NCBI RefSeq assembly: GCF_900142215.1
Contig: NZ_FRAC01000015.1
Span: 62,001-126,000 of the forward strand
Length of the DNA: 64,000 nucleotides
Reading direction: 5' to 3'
Source of the DNA: Anaerocolumna jejuensis DSM 15929
GTDB lineage: Bacteria; Bacillota; Clostridia; Lachnospirales; Lachnospiraceae
A model generated the notes under the pieces. That model saw nothing but the letters and a program-made list of their open reading frames with translations. It did no database searches and had not been told where the DNA came from. Position numbers and translations under genes: made by a program. Each line of letters begins with the position of its first letter. The stretch's first letter is position 1. This document shows, one piece after another, positions 45,250 to 54,133 of the stretch.

Positions 45250-47733
45250 TTAGTGTTCAATTGTAACACCACTAGTACCGAGTGTTACTTTTACAGGTAC
45301 CTGGAATGATCCCTTAGTGCCTGTAACTGTTACATAAACATAAACGCTTCTTACGAAGGTATAATTTGTGCCTGAACTAGCCGTTACAGTTGCATCCTTA
45401 TCAATAGTTTGGAATATAGGACTTGTAATTTCATTACCTTCATAGTAGAACTTAAATGCCTCTGAAATAGCATTAGCAACGCTAGAAGTGCCAGTTACTT
45501 TTGTCTTAACCTGTGTTGCAGTTACTGATGACTGAGTATCTTTGATTACAAAGCCAGTATTCATTTCTTGAGTTACACCTTTGTTATCTACGTATTTAAT
45601 ATTTACAGAATAACCATCAGCTACAGCCTTAGTTACTGTACTACCACTTACGCTTAATGCGGAATAGCTAACAGCAGTAGTGTTCTTTAAAGAACTTCCA
45701 CTAGCAACTTCTGTTGTGCCTTTTTTAATTGAGTATGATGTAATATCAGCGTATCCATCAACAACACCACCTTTAAGCATAGCAACCTTAGCTACAAAAT
45801 CCTTAGGAGTTGTAGAATTTCCAGTGAATACTGTATCAATTGTATCAGCACTCTTATCTAACTGATAACTAACTGTAGCACTTGTGCTATTATCAGGTGC
45901 AACGACATTAACTGTGATAGTTCTGAATGCATTGCCATAAACAATCTTATACTGATATGTTCCTTTTGTAGCGCCAACAGCTGTAATTGTGATATCTCCA
46001 TCAGCACTAGGTACTACACTAGGCTGAACTACGCCGGAAGCAATACTAGTTAATAATGTCTTTGTAGGTGCAGAAGTATAATCCATATCTTCACCATACT
46101 GATCCTTTAATGTGGTTGTTATAACTTTTGTATCTGTAATATTGCTGGAATTAGATACTGTTACAGAATCTTTATCAAGTATCATATTAGTTGCTTTTCT
46201 TTCGCCAACAACTGTTACAGCAAGAGACCAAACAACATTACCATTCTTATCTTTTACTAATACATAAGCAGAACCTACAGACACAGCATTAATTCTAGCA
46301 GCAAGTTCAGAACTATGATCAGAAACAATAAGTACATTGCTATTGGATGATGAGAATGTATAGTCACCATATTTTGCATAGCTATCATCTGTCTTGGTTA
46401 CTCTAAACCATAATGTACTTGATTCACCAACAGCAATACTTGTTTTACTTGTATATTTGTTCCAGTTAGGTTTGTTAGCACCAATTGTGTATTCAGTTTT
46501 GGAAACACCAGCAGCAACTTTATCAACAGCTGTAATTGTAAGCTCAGCTTTGATTGCTCCTGTTTCCTGACCTGTTGTATTATCCCACTTGTAAGTATGA
46601 TAAATAGCAGTAGCTTTTGCAGTATCACCAATATTGAAAAGAGTTAATTTACTTCCGCTTGTATAGCCTTTGTTATCAGAGATGCTAAACTCAAGCTTTG
46701 AATCAGTTACACTTCCAAGAGCATATGAGTTAATTACAATACCTTTAGAATCTACAGTATTAACCTTAATCTCTGTTTCTGTATTGGCGGCTACAGTTGC
46801 AGGTGTAATAGCAAGACTTGCAACAACACCATCAGTTGCTGTAAACTGAACAGATTTTTTGTTATAAGTTACTGTATATGTCTTTCCATCTGACATATTA
46901 GAAAATGTAGTTAACTTAACAACACCAGTACCATCAGCCTTAGCTTCTTTAACAGCTATAACCTGCTTTGTTGCATCATTTACAATACTGAAATCACTTG
47001 CTGTAACTTTTCCACTTTCAATATTTGTATTAAATGTAGCAGCAAGTTCTGTAGAAGAATTCTGCTTAACGCTTGCAAGACCAACAGGAACTGTTACTTT
47101 AACAGTATCTGTTACATTCCACTGGCTTGTGTTAGGAGCTGTAGAAGCAGCTTTAGCATAAGCAGTAATTGTCGCTTCACCAGCACCAATTGCTGTTACA
47201 ACACCAGTCTTAACATCAACTGTAGCGATTTTTTCATCGCTTGAATAGTATCTTACAGCATCTGTTGAATTAGAAGGTGTTACAGTTGCTTTGATAGTTT
47301 TTGTCTCACCAGAATTTAATGTAAAGTCATCACCAGCTGCAACGGCTGTAGCACGTTTTCTGATTGTAACTTTCTGAGTAAATGCTGTTGTCTTACCTTT
47401 TTTGTTCTTAGCAGCAACCTTAACAGTTACTACTCCGGGAGCTTTCGCTACCACATAACCTGTCTTAGCACCGATAGTAGCTTTTTTACTATCACTAATT
47501 GTCCAGGTGTATTTTGTTCCAGCGTATGTTTTGCTAAGGTCGAAGTTTACAGCACTCTTGCCATAAGAAACCTTGTCAACATAAAGAACCGCTGTTGCTT
47601 TGCTTGAACCCTTGTCTACGATCTTAGCAACAGTTGCTGCGGAAGCACTTAATGGACTAGGGCTAACGCTTGCTACTACTAACGCAAGAGCAAGAGCAGA
47701 AGCTAATTTCTTTTTAAAGAAATTTTTCTTCAT
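45250..47733 (-). CDS. Secreted Ig-like (BIG2) surface protein, S-layer-like
   Basis: An 827-residue exported protein. The signal peptide (KKKLASALALALVVASVSP, cut near SASAA) is clear. Residues ~35-215 hold two BIG_2-type bacterial Ig repeats (KATIGAKTGYVVAKAPGVVTV; KIATVDVKTGVVTAIGAGEAT). The rest is Ser/Thr/Lys/Val-rich beta structure, and I see no cysteine in the whole chain. The promoter is near-consensus, the leader short, the ribosome site AAGGAGGAAG strong, and codons are biased to a few, all pointing to very high expression. It is probably the S-layer or another abundant wall protein, held to the glycans made next door. No SLH or sortase motif is visible, so the anchoring mode is unknown. 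Confidence 0.8.
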   Translation of the reverse strand: MKKNFFKKKLASALALALVVASVSPSPLSASAATVAKIVDKGSSKATAVLYVDKVSYGKSAVNFDLSKTYAGTKYTWTISDSKKATIGAKTGYVVAKAPGVVTVKVAAKNKKGKTTAFTQKVTIRKRATAVAAGDDFTLNSGETKTIKATVTPSNSTDAVRYYSSDEKIATVDVKTGVVTAIGAGEATITAYAKAASTAPNTSQWNVTDTVKVTVPVGLASVKQNSSTELAATFNTNIESGKVTASDFSIVNDATKQVIAVKEAKADGTGVVKLTTFSNMSDGKTYTVTYNKKSVQFTATDGVVASLAITPATVAANTETEIKVNTVDSKGIVINSYALGSVTDSKLEFSISDNKGYTSGSKLTLFNIGDTAKATAIYHTYKWDNTTGQETGAIKAELTITAVDKVAAGVSKTEYTIGANKPNWNKYTSKTSIAVGESSTLWFRVTKTDDSYAKYGDYTFSSSNSNVLIVSDHSSELAARINAVSVGSAYVLVKDKNGNVVWSLAVTVVGERKATNMILDKDSVTVSNSSNITDTKVITTTLKDQYGEDMDYTSAPTKTLLTSIASGVVQPSVVPSADGDITITAVGATKGTYQYKIVYGNAFRTITVNVVAPDNSTSATVSYQLDKSADTIDTVFTGNSTTPKDFVAKVAMLKGGVVDGYADITSYSIKKGTTEVASGSSLKNTTAVSYSALSVSGSTVTKAVADGYSVNIKYVDNKGVTQEMNTGFVIKDTQSSVTATQVKTKVTGTSSVANAISEAFKFYYEGNEITSPIFQTIDKDATVTASSGTNYTFVRSVYVYVTVTGTKGSFQVPVKVTLGTSGVTIEH

Positions 47734-47810
47734 ATTCTTTCTTCCTCCTTAAAATATAGGTTTGGCTTGGTATTATATTTTTTCAATATAATCATTCCAA
47801 TAACAAGTAG

Positions 47811-47839
47811 ATTATAACAATAATCAAATAAAAGGTCAA
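47811..47839 (-). promoter_or_regulatory. Near-consensus promoter of the surface-protein gene
   Basis: On the minus strand, -35 TTGACC (47839-47834) and -10 TATAAT (47816-47811) lie 17 bp apart. The spacer is AT-rich. The leader to ATG 47733 is about 70 nt. This is one of the best promoter matches in the window. Confidence 0.85.
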
Positions 47840-48175
47840 GTCCTTTTATCTATAATTTTACTGTTTAACAGCCTCATAAATTAAGCTTAAAAACTGGACT
47901 TTGCCTTATTTTTGACACATTCAGGCTCATTTGTCCTATAGCCTGTTCTGTCAAAAACATGGAAGCTCTTTCCATCTTAAGCATTTGGCTGCTTTCCATT
48001 TCTTGTTATACCTTTATGGACGATTATATCAAAGTTAGGACCAAAAACTTTTCCAAAGCTTTATGATTCCTGAACTCTAGGTATATAATGCACTTTGTTT
48101 ATGTCAATTTTATGTCAGGCATTTGTCACAAACGGCTTTTTTTCAAGACATTTTAAGTACTTTTCAGTCTGTTGT

Positions 48176-48230
48176 AAACAGATAGAGAGCTGCGGTATCC
48201 GTAATGAACTCCGCAGCTCTCTGTCTGTTT
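48176..48230. terminator. Large hairpin, likely bidirectional terminator
   Basis: AAACAGATAGAGAGCTGCGG and CCGCAGCTCTCTGTCTGTTT pair over 20 bp with one mismatch around a 15-nt loop. A T-rich tail follows on the plus strand; the minus side is weaker. It lies about 415 bp beyond thrC. Confidence 0.65.
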
Positions 48231-48317
48231 ATAGCTATTTTTATTATATTCAAATCATCCTTATAACCTTTTCTACTTTACTTATTAATATTATTTTTTT
48301 GAATTTATGTTTTGTTA

Positions 48318-48484
48318 CTGTTGCTTTTTAATCTGTTGCTTTTTAAACGTACTTTTTGATCTGTTACCTTGGGTTGGATTTGTCGCTCATTAATTTGCTA
48401 CTTTTTAATCTGTTTCTTTTTAATCTACTTCTTTTTGATCTGATTCTTTTTGACATGTTACCTTTTGTTCTGTTTCTTATTCTC
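48318..48484. repeat. Degenerate 15-bp tandem repeat
   Basis: Successive 15-nt units such as CTGTTGCTTTTTAAT, CTGTTTCTTTTTAAT, CTACTTCTTTTTGAT and CTGATTCTTTTTGAC can be followed with one interruption (~48361-48394). Because 15 is a multiple of 3, every frame reads as a five-residue repeat. Confidence 0.75.
48364..48456 (-). CDS. Possible 30-residue basic peptide in 15-bp repeat
   Basis: ATG 48456 with AAAAGG 5 nt upstream opens a 30-codon frame (MSKRIRSKRSRLKRNRLKSS, then KLMSDKSNPR) with 13 Lys/Arg. The composition follows from the repeat itself, so it may be fortuitous. It is listed only because start, ribosome site and stop are all present. Confidence 0.2.
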   Translation of the reverse strand: MSKRIRSKRSRLKRNRLKSSKLMSDKSNPR

Positions 48485-48644
48485 TATTTCTTATGCTTTA
48501 TATTTAAGTTCCTTCACCAGCATTACCTTTCACCTTACTTTTCTCTATTATTTATTTTATAGGATATATTCTCTTTCACTTCTTTTTTATTAAAACTCTC
48601 TATATCCTGCTACCTGCTGAAATAACTATTATCAATTTTTCAGC

Positions 48645-50129
48645 TTATTTTAATATCTCTTCTACAACCAACTGCATTTCATCTTTTTTACATACTCTGT
48701 CATGAAGCACCTCGGCTCTTCTAATTTCCTCAATTGCTGCCGGTACCGGAACCCTTGATATCCTGCTTAACTCATCTACCAGTTCAAAATCTTCCATACT
48801 GCCGTATTTTGAGTCAACTGCTTCCATAACACTTCTGGTGAATTTATACGGGCTTGCTGTTGAAGCTATGATTGCCTTGCTCTCATCTTTGCTTTCTTCC
48901 TTATACCTAACATAAACAGAAGCACCTACTGCTGTATGGGTATCGATTATATAACCTGTTCCTTCATATACTTTTCGGATGGCTTCTGCTGTCTGGCTTT
49001 CGCTGGCATAGCCTCCCAGTATACCTGACATATTGTCTTTCATTTCTTTTGTTATCTCATACTCTCCCTCTTTGGCTAAAGAATTCATAAGAGAAAGGGT
49101 CTTGTCGCTGTCTTTTCCTGATGCTAAGTACAGCAGCCTTTCCAGATTACTGGAGATTAATATATCCATGGAAGGCGAGGAAGTAAGTATAAATTCTCTC
49201 TTACGGTCATAAACTCCTGTTTCCAGGAAATCGAACAGCACTTTGTTTTCATTGGAAGCGCAGATAAGCTTACCAAGGGGCAGTCCCATCTGTTTTGCAA
49301 AATAGGCAGCAAGGATGTTTCCAAAATTACCCGTTGGTACTGCGACATTTATCTTCTCACCTTCGGAGATTACACCCTTTCTTAACAGGTTGCCATAAGC
49401 ATAGATGTAATATACGATCTGAGGCACCAGCCGTCCGACGTTAATGGAATTCGCGGAGGAGAATACATAGCCTTTTGCTTTTAAGTCTTCTGCCAGCTTT
49501 TTGTTGTTGAACATAGCTTTGACACCGTTCTGGGCATCGTCAAAATTGCCATCGATTCCGATAACATAGGTATTGCTTCCCTTTTGGGTTACCATTTGTT
49601 TTTCCTGAATGGGACTTACACCGTCTTTCGGGTAAAATACAATAATTTTGGTTCCCTTTACATCTGCAAAGCCGGCAAGTGCCGCTTTCCCTGTATCTCC
49701 TGAGGTTGCTGTCAAAATAACGATTTCATCGGTTACATTGTTCTTTCTCGCCGCTGTTGTCAGCAGATGGGGCAATATGGATAATGCCATATCTTTAAAC
49801 GCGATTGTGGAGCCATGAAACAATTCAAGATAATAGAGTCCTCCGGCTTCTTTTACAGGAGCTATCTCTTTCGTATCAAATTTTTCATCATAAGCATTGT
49901 TTATGCAGCTTTTCAATTCTTCTTCCGTGAAGTCGGTAAAATACAGCTTCATGACCTCGTAAGCTGTCTGCTGGTAGGTAAGTGTGCTTAATTCCTTTAA
50001 GGTAACTTCCAGTTTCGGAATGCTCTCAGGAACATAGAGTCCTCCATCCTCTGCCAGCCCCTTTAATATTGCCTGGGATGCGGTTATGGGTGCGGTATGG
50101 CTGCGAGTGCTTTGATATAAAAGATTCAT
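48645..50129 (-). CDS. thrC: Threonine synthase
   Basis: A 494-residue PLP enzyme converting O-phospho-homoserine to threonine. It opens with YQSTRSHTAPITASQAIL and AEDGGLYVPE, the clostridial/fungal-type (class II, long) N-terminus. The PLP lysine lies in HGSTIAFKDMALSILP, followed by TATSGDTGKAALAGF, PTGNFGNILAAYFA and HTAVGASVYVRY. I start at ATG 50129, behind AAAGGAG. It has its own promoter and a ~195-nt leader. Length is typical; housekeeping. Confidence 0.96.
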   Translation of the reverse strand: MNLLYQSTRSHTAPITASQAILKGLAEDGGLYVPESIPKLEVTLKELSTLTYQQTAYEVMKLYFTDFTEEELKSCINNAYDEKFDTKEIAPVKEAGGLYYLELFHGSTIAFKDMALSILPHLLTTAARKNNVTDEIVILTATSGDTGKAALAGFADVKGTKIIVFYPKDGVSPIQEKQMVTQKGSNTYVIGIDGNFDDAQNGVKAMFNNKKLAEDLKAKGYVFSSANSINVGRLVPQIVYYIYAYGNLLRKGVISEGEKINVAVPTGNFGNILAAYFAKQMGLPLGKLICASNENKVLFDFLETGVYDRKREFILTSSPSMDILISSNLERLLYLASGKDSDKTLSLMNSLAKEGEYEITKEMKDNMSGILGGYASESQTAEAIRKVYEGTGYIIDTHTAVGASVYVRYKEESKDESKAIIASTASPYKFTRSVMEAVDSKYGSMEDFELVDELSRISRVPVPAAIEEIRRAEVLHDRVCKKDEMQLVVEEILK

Positions 50130-50331
50130 GCTGTCTCCTTTCGTAATTAACAAATCTCTGCTTTATATTCCTGTATATACTGTTGAAAAAGGATTTTCCC
50201 AACTATTGTTGATCATTAGATCATTACATCCATGCATTACTGATATGAGTTATTTATATGAACTGCTAATACAAGTGATGCGTCCTTCTGCATCGCTGAT
50301 GAAAGAAACGGCCTTAGCCGATTTTCGTTGT
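50130..50331 (-). other. thrC 5' leader with small stems
   Basis: From the predicted transcription start (~50325) to the thrC ATG runs a ~195-nt untranslated leader. CGGCTAAGGCCG and GATGC-agaagga-CGCATC could form small stems. No T-box (AGGGTGG) or Thr-rich leader peptide is visible, so any attenuation mechanism is undefined. Confidence 0.4.
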
Positions 50332-50360
50332 ATTATAACATGTTTCCTACTGATGCACAA
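50332..50360 (-). promoter_or_regulatory. thrC promoter
   Basis: Minus-strand -35 TTGTGC (50360-50355), 17-bp spacer, -10 TATAAT (50337-50332). It overlaps the downstream side of the sleB-like terminator, so the two units are cleanly separated. Confidence 0.75.
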
Positions 50361-50384
50361 TACCTTACTAAAGTGAAATTCAAA

Positions 50385-50440
50385 TCAAAAAGGATGTTTT
50401 GAGATAATTACCTTTCATTATCTCAAAACATCCTTTTTGA
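50385..50440 (-). terminator. 24-bp perfect hairpin terminator of the hydrolase gene
   Basis: TCAAAAAGGATGTTTTGAGATAAT-type arms (50385-50408 and 50417-50440) pair perfectly around an 8-nt loop. On the minus strand the arm ends CCTTTTTGATTTG. It lies 10 bp after the stop of the SleB-like gene. Confidence 0.9.
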
Positions 50441-50449
50441 TTTTTGATA

Positions 50450-51565
50450 TTACCTGAAGAATTCATGCCCGCCGTATTTAAAAAGGAATTTTAAATGACG
50501 GTCAAACCAACTCATACTGTTTTTGTCAGCTCTTATTCTTGCCGAAAAATACAGTGCTCCCTGGGAATAATCTTCTCCTTCAAGTACTCGCCCAACGGCT
50601 TTTTTGGTACTCTCCGATACTTTTACGGAAAAATATCTTCCATCCTTTATCGGGGAAAACTGATAGGTATTACCGCTTCTTTGAAAGACCACGTTTTTTA
50701 CCGTATCAGGGAAATCCTTATTTTTAACTCTGTTTAGGATCACATTCGCAACCAGCATCTTGCCCTTCACATCTTCTCCGGTTGCTTCAGCTTCTACGAT
50801 TCTTTGAAGAACTCCCATATCTTCATTGCTCAGCTTTACTTTAGACGCTGTTTTTCTGACAGCGTTTTTTGCTTCTTTTCTGACTGTCTTTCTTACTTCT
50901 TTAGAGGCCGTTTTTTTAGAAGTTTTCTCAAGTTTTTTGATTTCTTTTTTTTCTTTGGCTGAACTACTATCAACCTTACTTTTTGCAGCTGCCTGTACTG
51001 CTTCTTCTACTGTTGAGCTTTTCTTTGCTGATCTACTTTTATTATCTTCTATGTTTTCTTTTACCGCCTGGTTGGTTCCTGTATTGGTATTCTTGTCTGT
51101 TAATAAGCTCAAACTTATTGTTTTTTCTTTTACGATAGGGCCAGTACTAATTTCCAGGCTTTTTTCCAGCGCTGACCTTGCCTCTGTTTTTAATTTTTCT
51201 TCTGCTGTTTTTGAATCGTTTATTGCTGTTATTGCTGCGTTACTTAGTTTGAAGGGAATATAAGGATTTACATACTGGATACCATAAGCCTCAAAACCGC
51301 TATCCGGAATTACCCGTTGGATAGCTTGTATCGCTGTTTCTTCCCCTATCCCGTTACCTTTTCCTTCCAGGTTTCCTGAAGTATATACAGGAGCCTTCTG
51401 CAGGGAGGAATGTTCGTAGATAGTATCCGGACTTAATACTAAAAAGCCTGCAACCGCCGTATATAAAATGGCTGCCACAATTGCTGTTTTATTATTTCCG
51501 GCTGCGGGTATTGCTGCCTTCACCGGTTTTAAAGCCCTTTGAAGAAACGAGTGTATTTTTAGCAT
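50450..51565 (-). CDS. SleB-type cell wall hydrolase
   Basis: A 371-residue protein. One hydrophobic helix near residues 28-45 (AIVAAILYTAVAGFLVLS) anchors or exports it. A long Lys/Ser/Ala/Glu-rich linker (~120-240) is followed by the C-terminal Hydrolase_2/SleB domain (~245-371): VLQRIVEAEATGEDVKGKM, VANVILNRVKN, VVFQRSGNTYQFSP and GALYFSARIRADKNSMSW. The glutamate in EAEATGE is the likely catalytic acid of these lytic transglycosylases. It acts on peptidoglycan outside the membrane, in growth, sporulation or germination. A consensus promoter lies ~140 bp upstream. Confidence 0.9.
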   Translation of the reverse strand: MLKIHSFLQRALKPVKAAIPAAGNNKTAIVAAILYTAVAGFLVLSPDTIYEHSSLQKAPVYTSGNLEGKGNGIGEETAIQAIQRVIPDSGFEAYGIQYVNPYIPFKLSNAAITAINDSKTAEEKLKTEARSALEKSLEISTGPIVKEKTISLSLLTDKNTNTGTNQAVKENIEDNKSRSAKKSSTVEEAVQAAAKSKVDSSSAKEKKEIKKLEKTSKKTASKEVRKTVRKEAKNAVRKTASKVKLSNEDMGVLQRIVEAEATGEDVKGKMLVANVILNRVKNKDFPDTVKNVVFQRSGNTYQFSPIKDGRYFSVKVSESTKKAVGRVLEGEDYSQGALYFSARIRADKNSMSWFDRHLKFLFKYGGHEFFR

Positions 51566-51701
51566 ATATACATCCTCTTTTCTTTCTTGATCTTACTCCA
51601 ATAAAATATCACCTTTGTTATTCTATTGTCATAATAGTCTATGGACTATCAAACTGCTTAAAAGAACTACAGGCATTCTTTCTCTTAAGAGCTTCTCATG
51701 C

Positions 51702-51729
51702 ATTATATCATTTAACCTTTTACTGTCAA
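51702..51729 (-). promoter_or_regulatory. Promoter of SleB-type hydrolase
   Basis: Minus-strand -35 TTGACA (51729-51724) and -10 TATAAT (51707-51702) with a 16-bp spacer, both hexamers perfect. Leader ~135 nt. Confidence 0.75.
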
Positions 51730-52177
51730 TAACTCTATGCGAACTTTGGATGATACGCCAAATAATTTTGGAATTTTTTTCCTGCAAATGGCTTTATGCA
51801 TAATTTATACCTCTTTTAAGCTTTAGATTTTTGTTGATTACATACAAACAAATTTTAACTAAATGTTAAGGAGTTATTAAATATTTTGTACCATTTTTTG
51901 AGATTTATACATGTCAACACCATTTTTTTGCCCGTATTTTTTAAAACCCCTTGATTTTTATTGATTTATCCCCATTTATATTATTACATATCTATTACAC
52001 CATGTAATAATTATGTAACATAATATTTTTTCATATTAACGGAGCTTTACTTCTATTCAGAGCCTTTTGCAGTTTTTTTCCATTTTATCCTACTCATTTT
52101 ATTTTCTATATAAATAGAACATATATACGTCTGAAAGGAAGCCTCCCTAAAACAGTTATTCCCTTACCTATGTCTTA

Positions 52178-52206
52178 TTGAATTTATCTGTTATTTCTTA
52201 TAAAAT
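52178..52206 (+). promoter_or_regulatory. Promoter of AP2/HNH-like gene
   Basis: -35 TTGAAT (52178) and -10 TAAAAT (52201) with a 17-bp spacer. Predicted start ~52213, only 25-35 nt before the gene. Confidence 0.5.
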
Positions 52207-52237
52207 AGAAGCAAATAAATCCGAAACTGACTGAGAG

Positions 52238-53071
52238 GTGAATTCCTTGCTTTCTTATCCTGGTGTTACCATGGCATACAAAAAAAATGGTGAGTGCTAT
52301 TACCGTGCCGGTATTACTTATCAAAACAAGCATATAAGTCTTGGGAGCTACACAACCGCCCTTCAGGGTAACCGTGCTTACGAAGCCGCCCTTTTCGCTC
52401 TGAGAGAAAACCAATATACACTTATGGATTATACGGAAGATATGGCACTGGACTTTGAGAAGTGGGTTATTCTTATGAATTTCAGAGATAATGGAATCTA
52501 TATTAAGAATCCTATTTATTTAAGAACGAATTACTTCATATATTATATAAGTAGAGATACTTATTTTATATTTGACACGGACGATCTGTTTTATTATGGG
52601 CACCATAAAATTATGATAAGGGGCGGACACCTTTTCGTTTCCGATTACGGGATGCAGGTAAATATTCTCTCCCGTTATGGGATTAAGAATTATGCGGTAG
52701 CCGGAAGAGATTACCGTTTTATTAACGGAAATGAAAAAGACCTTCGTTATAGCAATATTGAGGTAATTAACCGGTACCACGGTGTTTTCACCACCATACA
52801 TAAGTCCCTTCCCTGCTATACTGCTAAAATACATATTGAAGGCGACTACCTTGTAGGCCGTTATCCCAGCGAAAAAGAGGCTGCTGTCGCTTACAATAAG
52901 GCTGCCGATCTATTAATAAGAAGTGGTTTTAAAAAGAATTTCCCCGTCAATTACATTGGTGACGTGGATGAGATTGAATATGCCAAGCTTTATCACAATC
53001 TGAGAATTTCCAAAAGTATCCGAAGATTTGCAGAAAATTTACTGCTAAAATCCGAAAAAGAAAGAAATTAA
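52238..53071 (+). CDS. AP2-like protein with degenerate HNH core
   Basis: A ~277-residue soluble protein. Residues ~8-50 (YPGVTMAYKKNGECYYRAGI, HISLGSY) and ~182-230 (YHGVFTTIHKSLPCYTAKIH, LVGRYPSEKEAAVAYNKAAD) each read like an AP2/ERF-type DNA-binding fold. The middle resembles the HNH homing endonuclease core, but the usual DHINGNKLDNRRSNLR is RFINGNEKDLRYSNIEVINR, with the catalytic His lost. I therefore read it as a domesticated relative of AP2-HNH homing endonucleases, perhaps a DNA-binding regulator. The start is uncertain: GTG 52238, or in-frame TTG 52247 with AGAGGTG 7 nt upstream. It stands alone with its own promoter and terminator. Confidence 0.65.
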   Translation: MNSLLSYPGVTMAYKKNGECYYRAGITYQNKHISLGSYTTALQGNRAYEAALFALRENQYTLMDYTEDMALDFEKWVILMNFRDNGIYIKNPIYLRTNYFIYYISRDTYFIFDTDDLFYYGHHKIMIRGGHLFVSDYGMQVNILSRYGIKNYAVAGRDYRFINGNEKDLRYSNIEVINRYHGVFTTIHKSLPCYTAKIHIEGDYLVGRYPSEKEAAVAYNKAADLLIRSGFKKNFPVNYIGDVDEIEYAKLYHNLRISKSIRRFAENLLLKSEKERN

Positions 53072-53162
53072 AAAATTTTTTAAAAAAAGACTACCTTTTT
53101 TTATTTTATATGTTATAATAAACACATATTATTCTTCTTCCATTTTCATATTCCAGAAAATT

Positions 53163-53205
53163 GCCATCGCTTCTTTGCTTTTAAGAAGCCGATGGCTATT
53201 TTATT
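53163..53205 (+). terminator. Terminator, probably bidirectional
   Basis: GCCATCG-CTTCTT and AAGAAG-CCGATGGC form a long stem with one bulged C, followed by TATTTTATTTTT on the plus strand. It also lies just past the minus-strand ABC permease, so it can serve both converging units. Confidence 0.8.
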
Positions 53206-53208
53206 TTT

Positions 53209-54132
53209 CTAATTTATCTTATTATTTTTAAATTTTCCTTTATTACCCTTAAGAGGATTTAATATTCTGGCTGACAATAGCAGCAGGAGTATGGAAATTG
53301 CTATCTGGATTCCGGCACTTAACAAAAACCAGTGCTCATTTAACCCAGGAGAGAGATTTCCAAACCTTCCATACATATCTGCCAGTGACCGTCCTGTTCC
53401 GGCCTGCCCTTTTAAGATGGACAGGAAGGTCGCAATGGGATTGACAAATAACAGCAGCATCCAATTCCCGATGTCTGCCTGCATAACTGCTGTTGCATCT
53501 GCTGCCATATGGTCTAAATGCATCTGGGTAAGAAAATGTATCCCCCAGACCCCTCCAAAGGTTCCAAGGCTGAGCAGTAATACCGTTCCATAGGCCGCTA
53601 CCGTGGCAGAAGTCGACTTCTTTAACAATACCGAAAAAAATATTCCAATACTCCCCAGGTAAATGGCAGTTTCCAGAATCAGCACCATGAACTCTCCCAA
53701 GTCCCTCAAGGTTATTCCACCAATAGAAAATACAAGTGCAATTACCGGAAGGCTTGAAAATGCCAGGATTAGCATCATACTGATAGAAGCCAGCAGCTTT
53801 CCTCTGATAATGGAACCTGATGTCAATCGGGTGGTAAGAAGAATTTCAAGGGTCTGTCTCTCCTTCTCTCCTGATATGGCTCCTGCAGTCACAGCAGGCA
53901 CCACTAACATAAGAAGAAAAAATTCTACCCCGGTTATTATGGAATAAATCTCAAGGATAGCCGAATATTGCACGTTTTTACCAAGGTTCTGCTGATATTC
54001 AAAGGTTAAATACAGCGCAAAAAGCCCGAAAAGTGAGAGCAGTCCATTGAAGGCAAAGATTATAATATAGGTTCTTAAACTCCGTGCAGTTGTCCGCAAT
54101 TCCTTTTGATACACCGGATTAAAATGAAGCAT
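53209..54132 (-). CDS. ABC-2 type transporter permease
   Basis: A 307-residue membrane protein with six to seven hydrophobic helices. It has an N-terminal YQKELRTTARSLRTYIIIF and the conserved SGEKERQTLEILLTTRLTSG motif of the NosY/GldF-like ABC-2 family. I start at ATG 54132, right after GGAGGAGACATAAT. It forms a transporter with the ATPase immediately upstream, and both are downstream of a large membrane protein, HK and RR, likely one operon. Substrate unknown (peptide, lipid or antibiotic). Confidence 0.87.
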   Translation of the reverse strand: MLHFNPVYQKELRTTARSLRTYIIIFAFNGLLSLFGLFALYLTFEYQQNLGKNVQYSAILEIYSIITGVEFFLLMLVVPAVTAGAISGEKERQTLEILLTTRLTSGSIIRGKLLASISMMLILAFSSLPVIALVFSIGGITLRDLGEFMVLILETAIYLGSIGIFFSVLLKKSTSATVAAYGTVLLLSLGTFGGVWGIHFLTQMHLDHMAADATAVMQADIGNWMLLLFVNPIATFLSILKGQAGTGRSLADMYGRFGNLSPGLNEHWFLLSAGIQIAISILLLLLSARILNPLKGNKGKFKNNKIN

Positions 54133-54133
54133 A

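Larger units (their letters stand above)
47734..48644. other. Long intergenic region between surface-protein gene and thrC
   Basis: About 910 bp. It contains the surface-protein promoter and leader, a 20-bp-arm hairpin at 48176-48230, and a 15-bp-period degenerate repeat at ~48318-48484. Only a small basic ORF in the repeat is conceivable as coding; no other gene is supported. Confidence 0.7.
51566..52237. other. Divergent promoter region, hydrolase/AP2 gene
   Basis: About 670 bp of AT-rich DNA. The hydrolase promoter is at 51702-51729 and the AP2-like gene promoter at 52178-52206. The middle shows many T-runs but no strong hairpin, RNA or gene. Confidence 0.6.

Noticed and set aside
48318..48484. 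CRISPR array
   Set aside because: Units are 15 bp, adjacent and degenerate, with no spacers and no cas genes in the window.
50130..50449. T-box riboswitch upstream of thrC
   Set aside because: No AGGGTGG-type box or specifier-loop arrangement was found.
50826..51263. 145-aa plus-strand ORF
   Set aside because: Antisense to the low-complexity Lys/Ala linker of the SleB-type hydrolase, which produces long open shadows.
52520..52834. 104-aa minus-strand ORF inside the AP2-like gene
   Set aside because: Antisense to a gene with clear domain motifs; no ribosome site.
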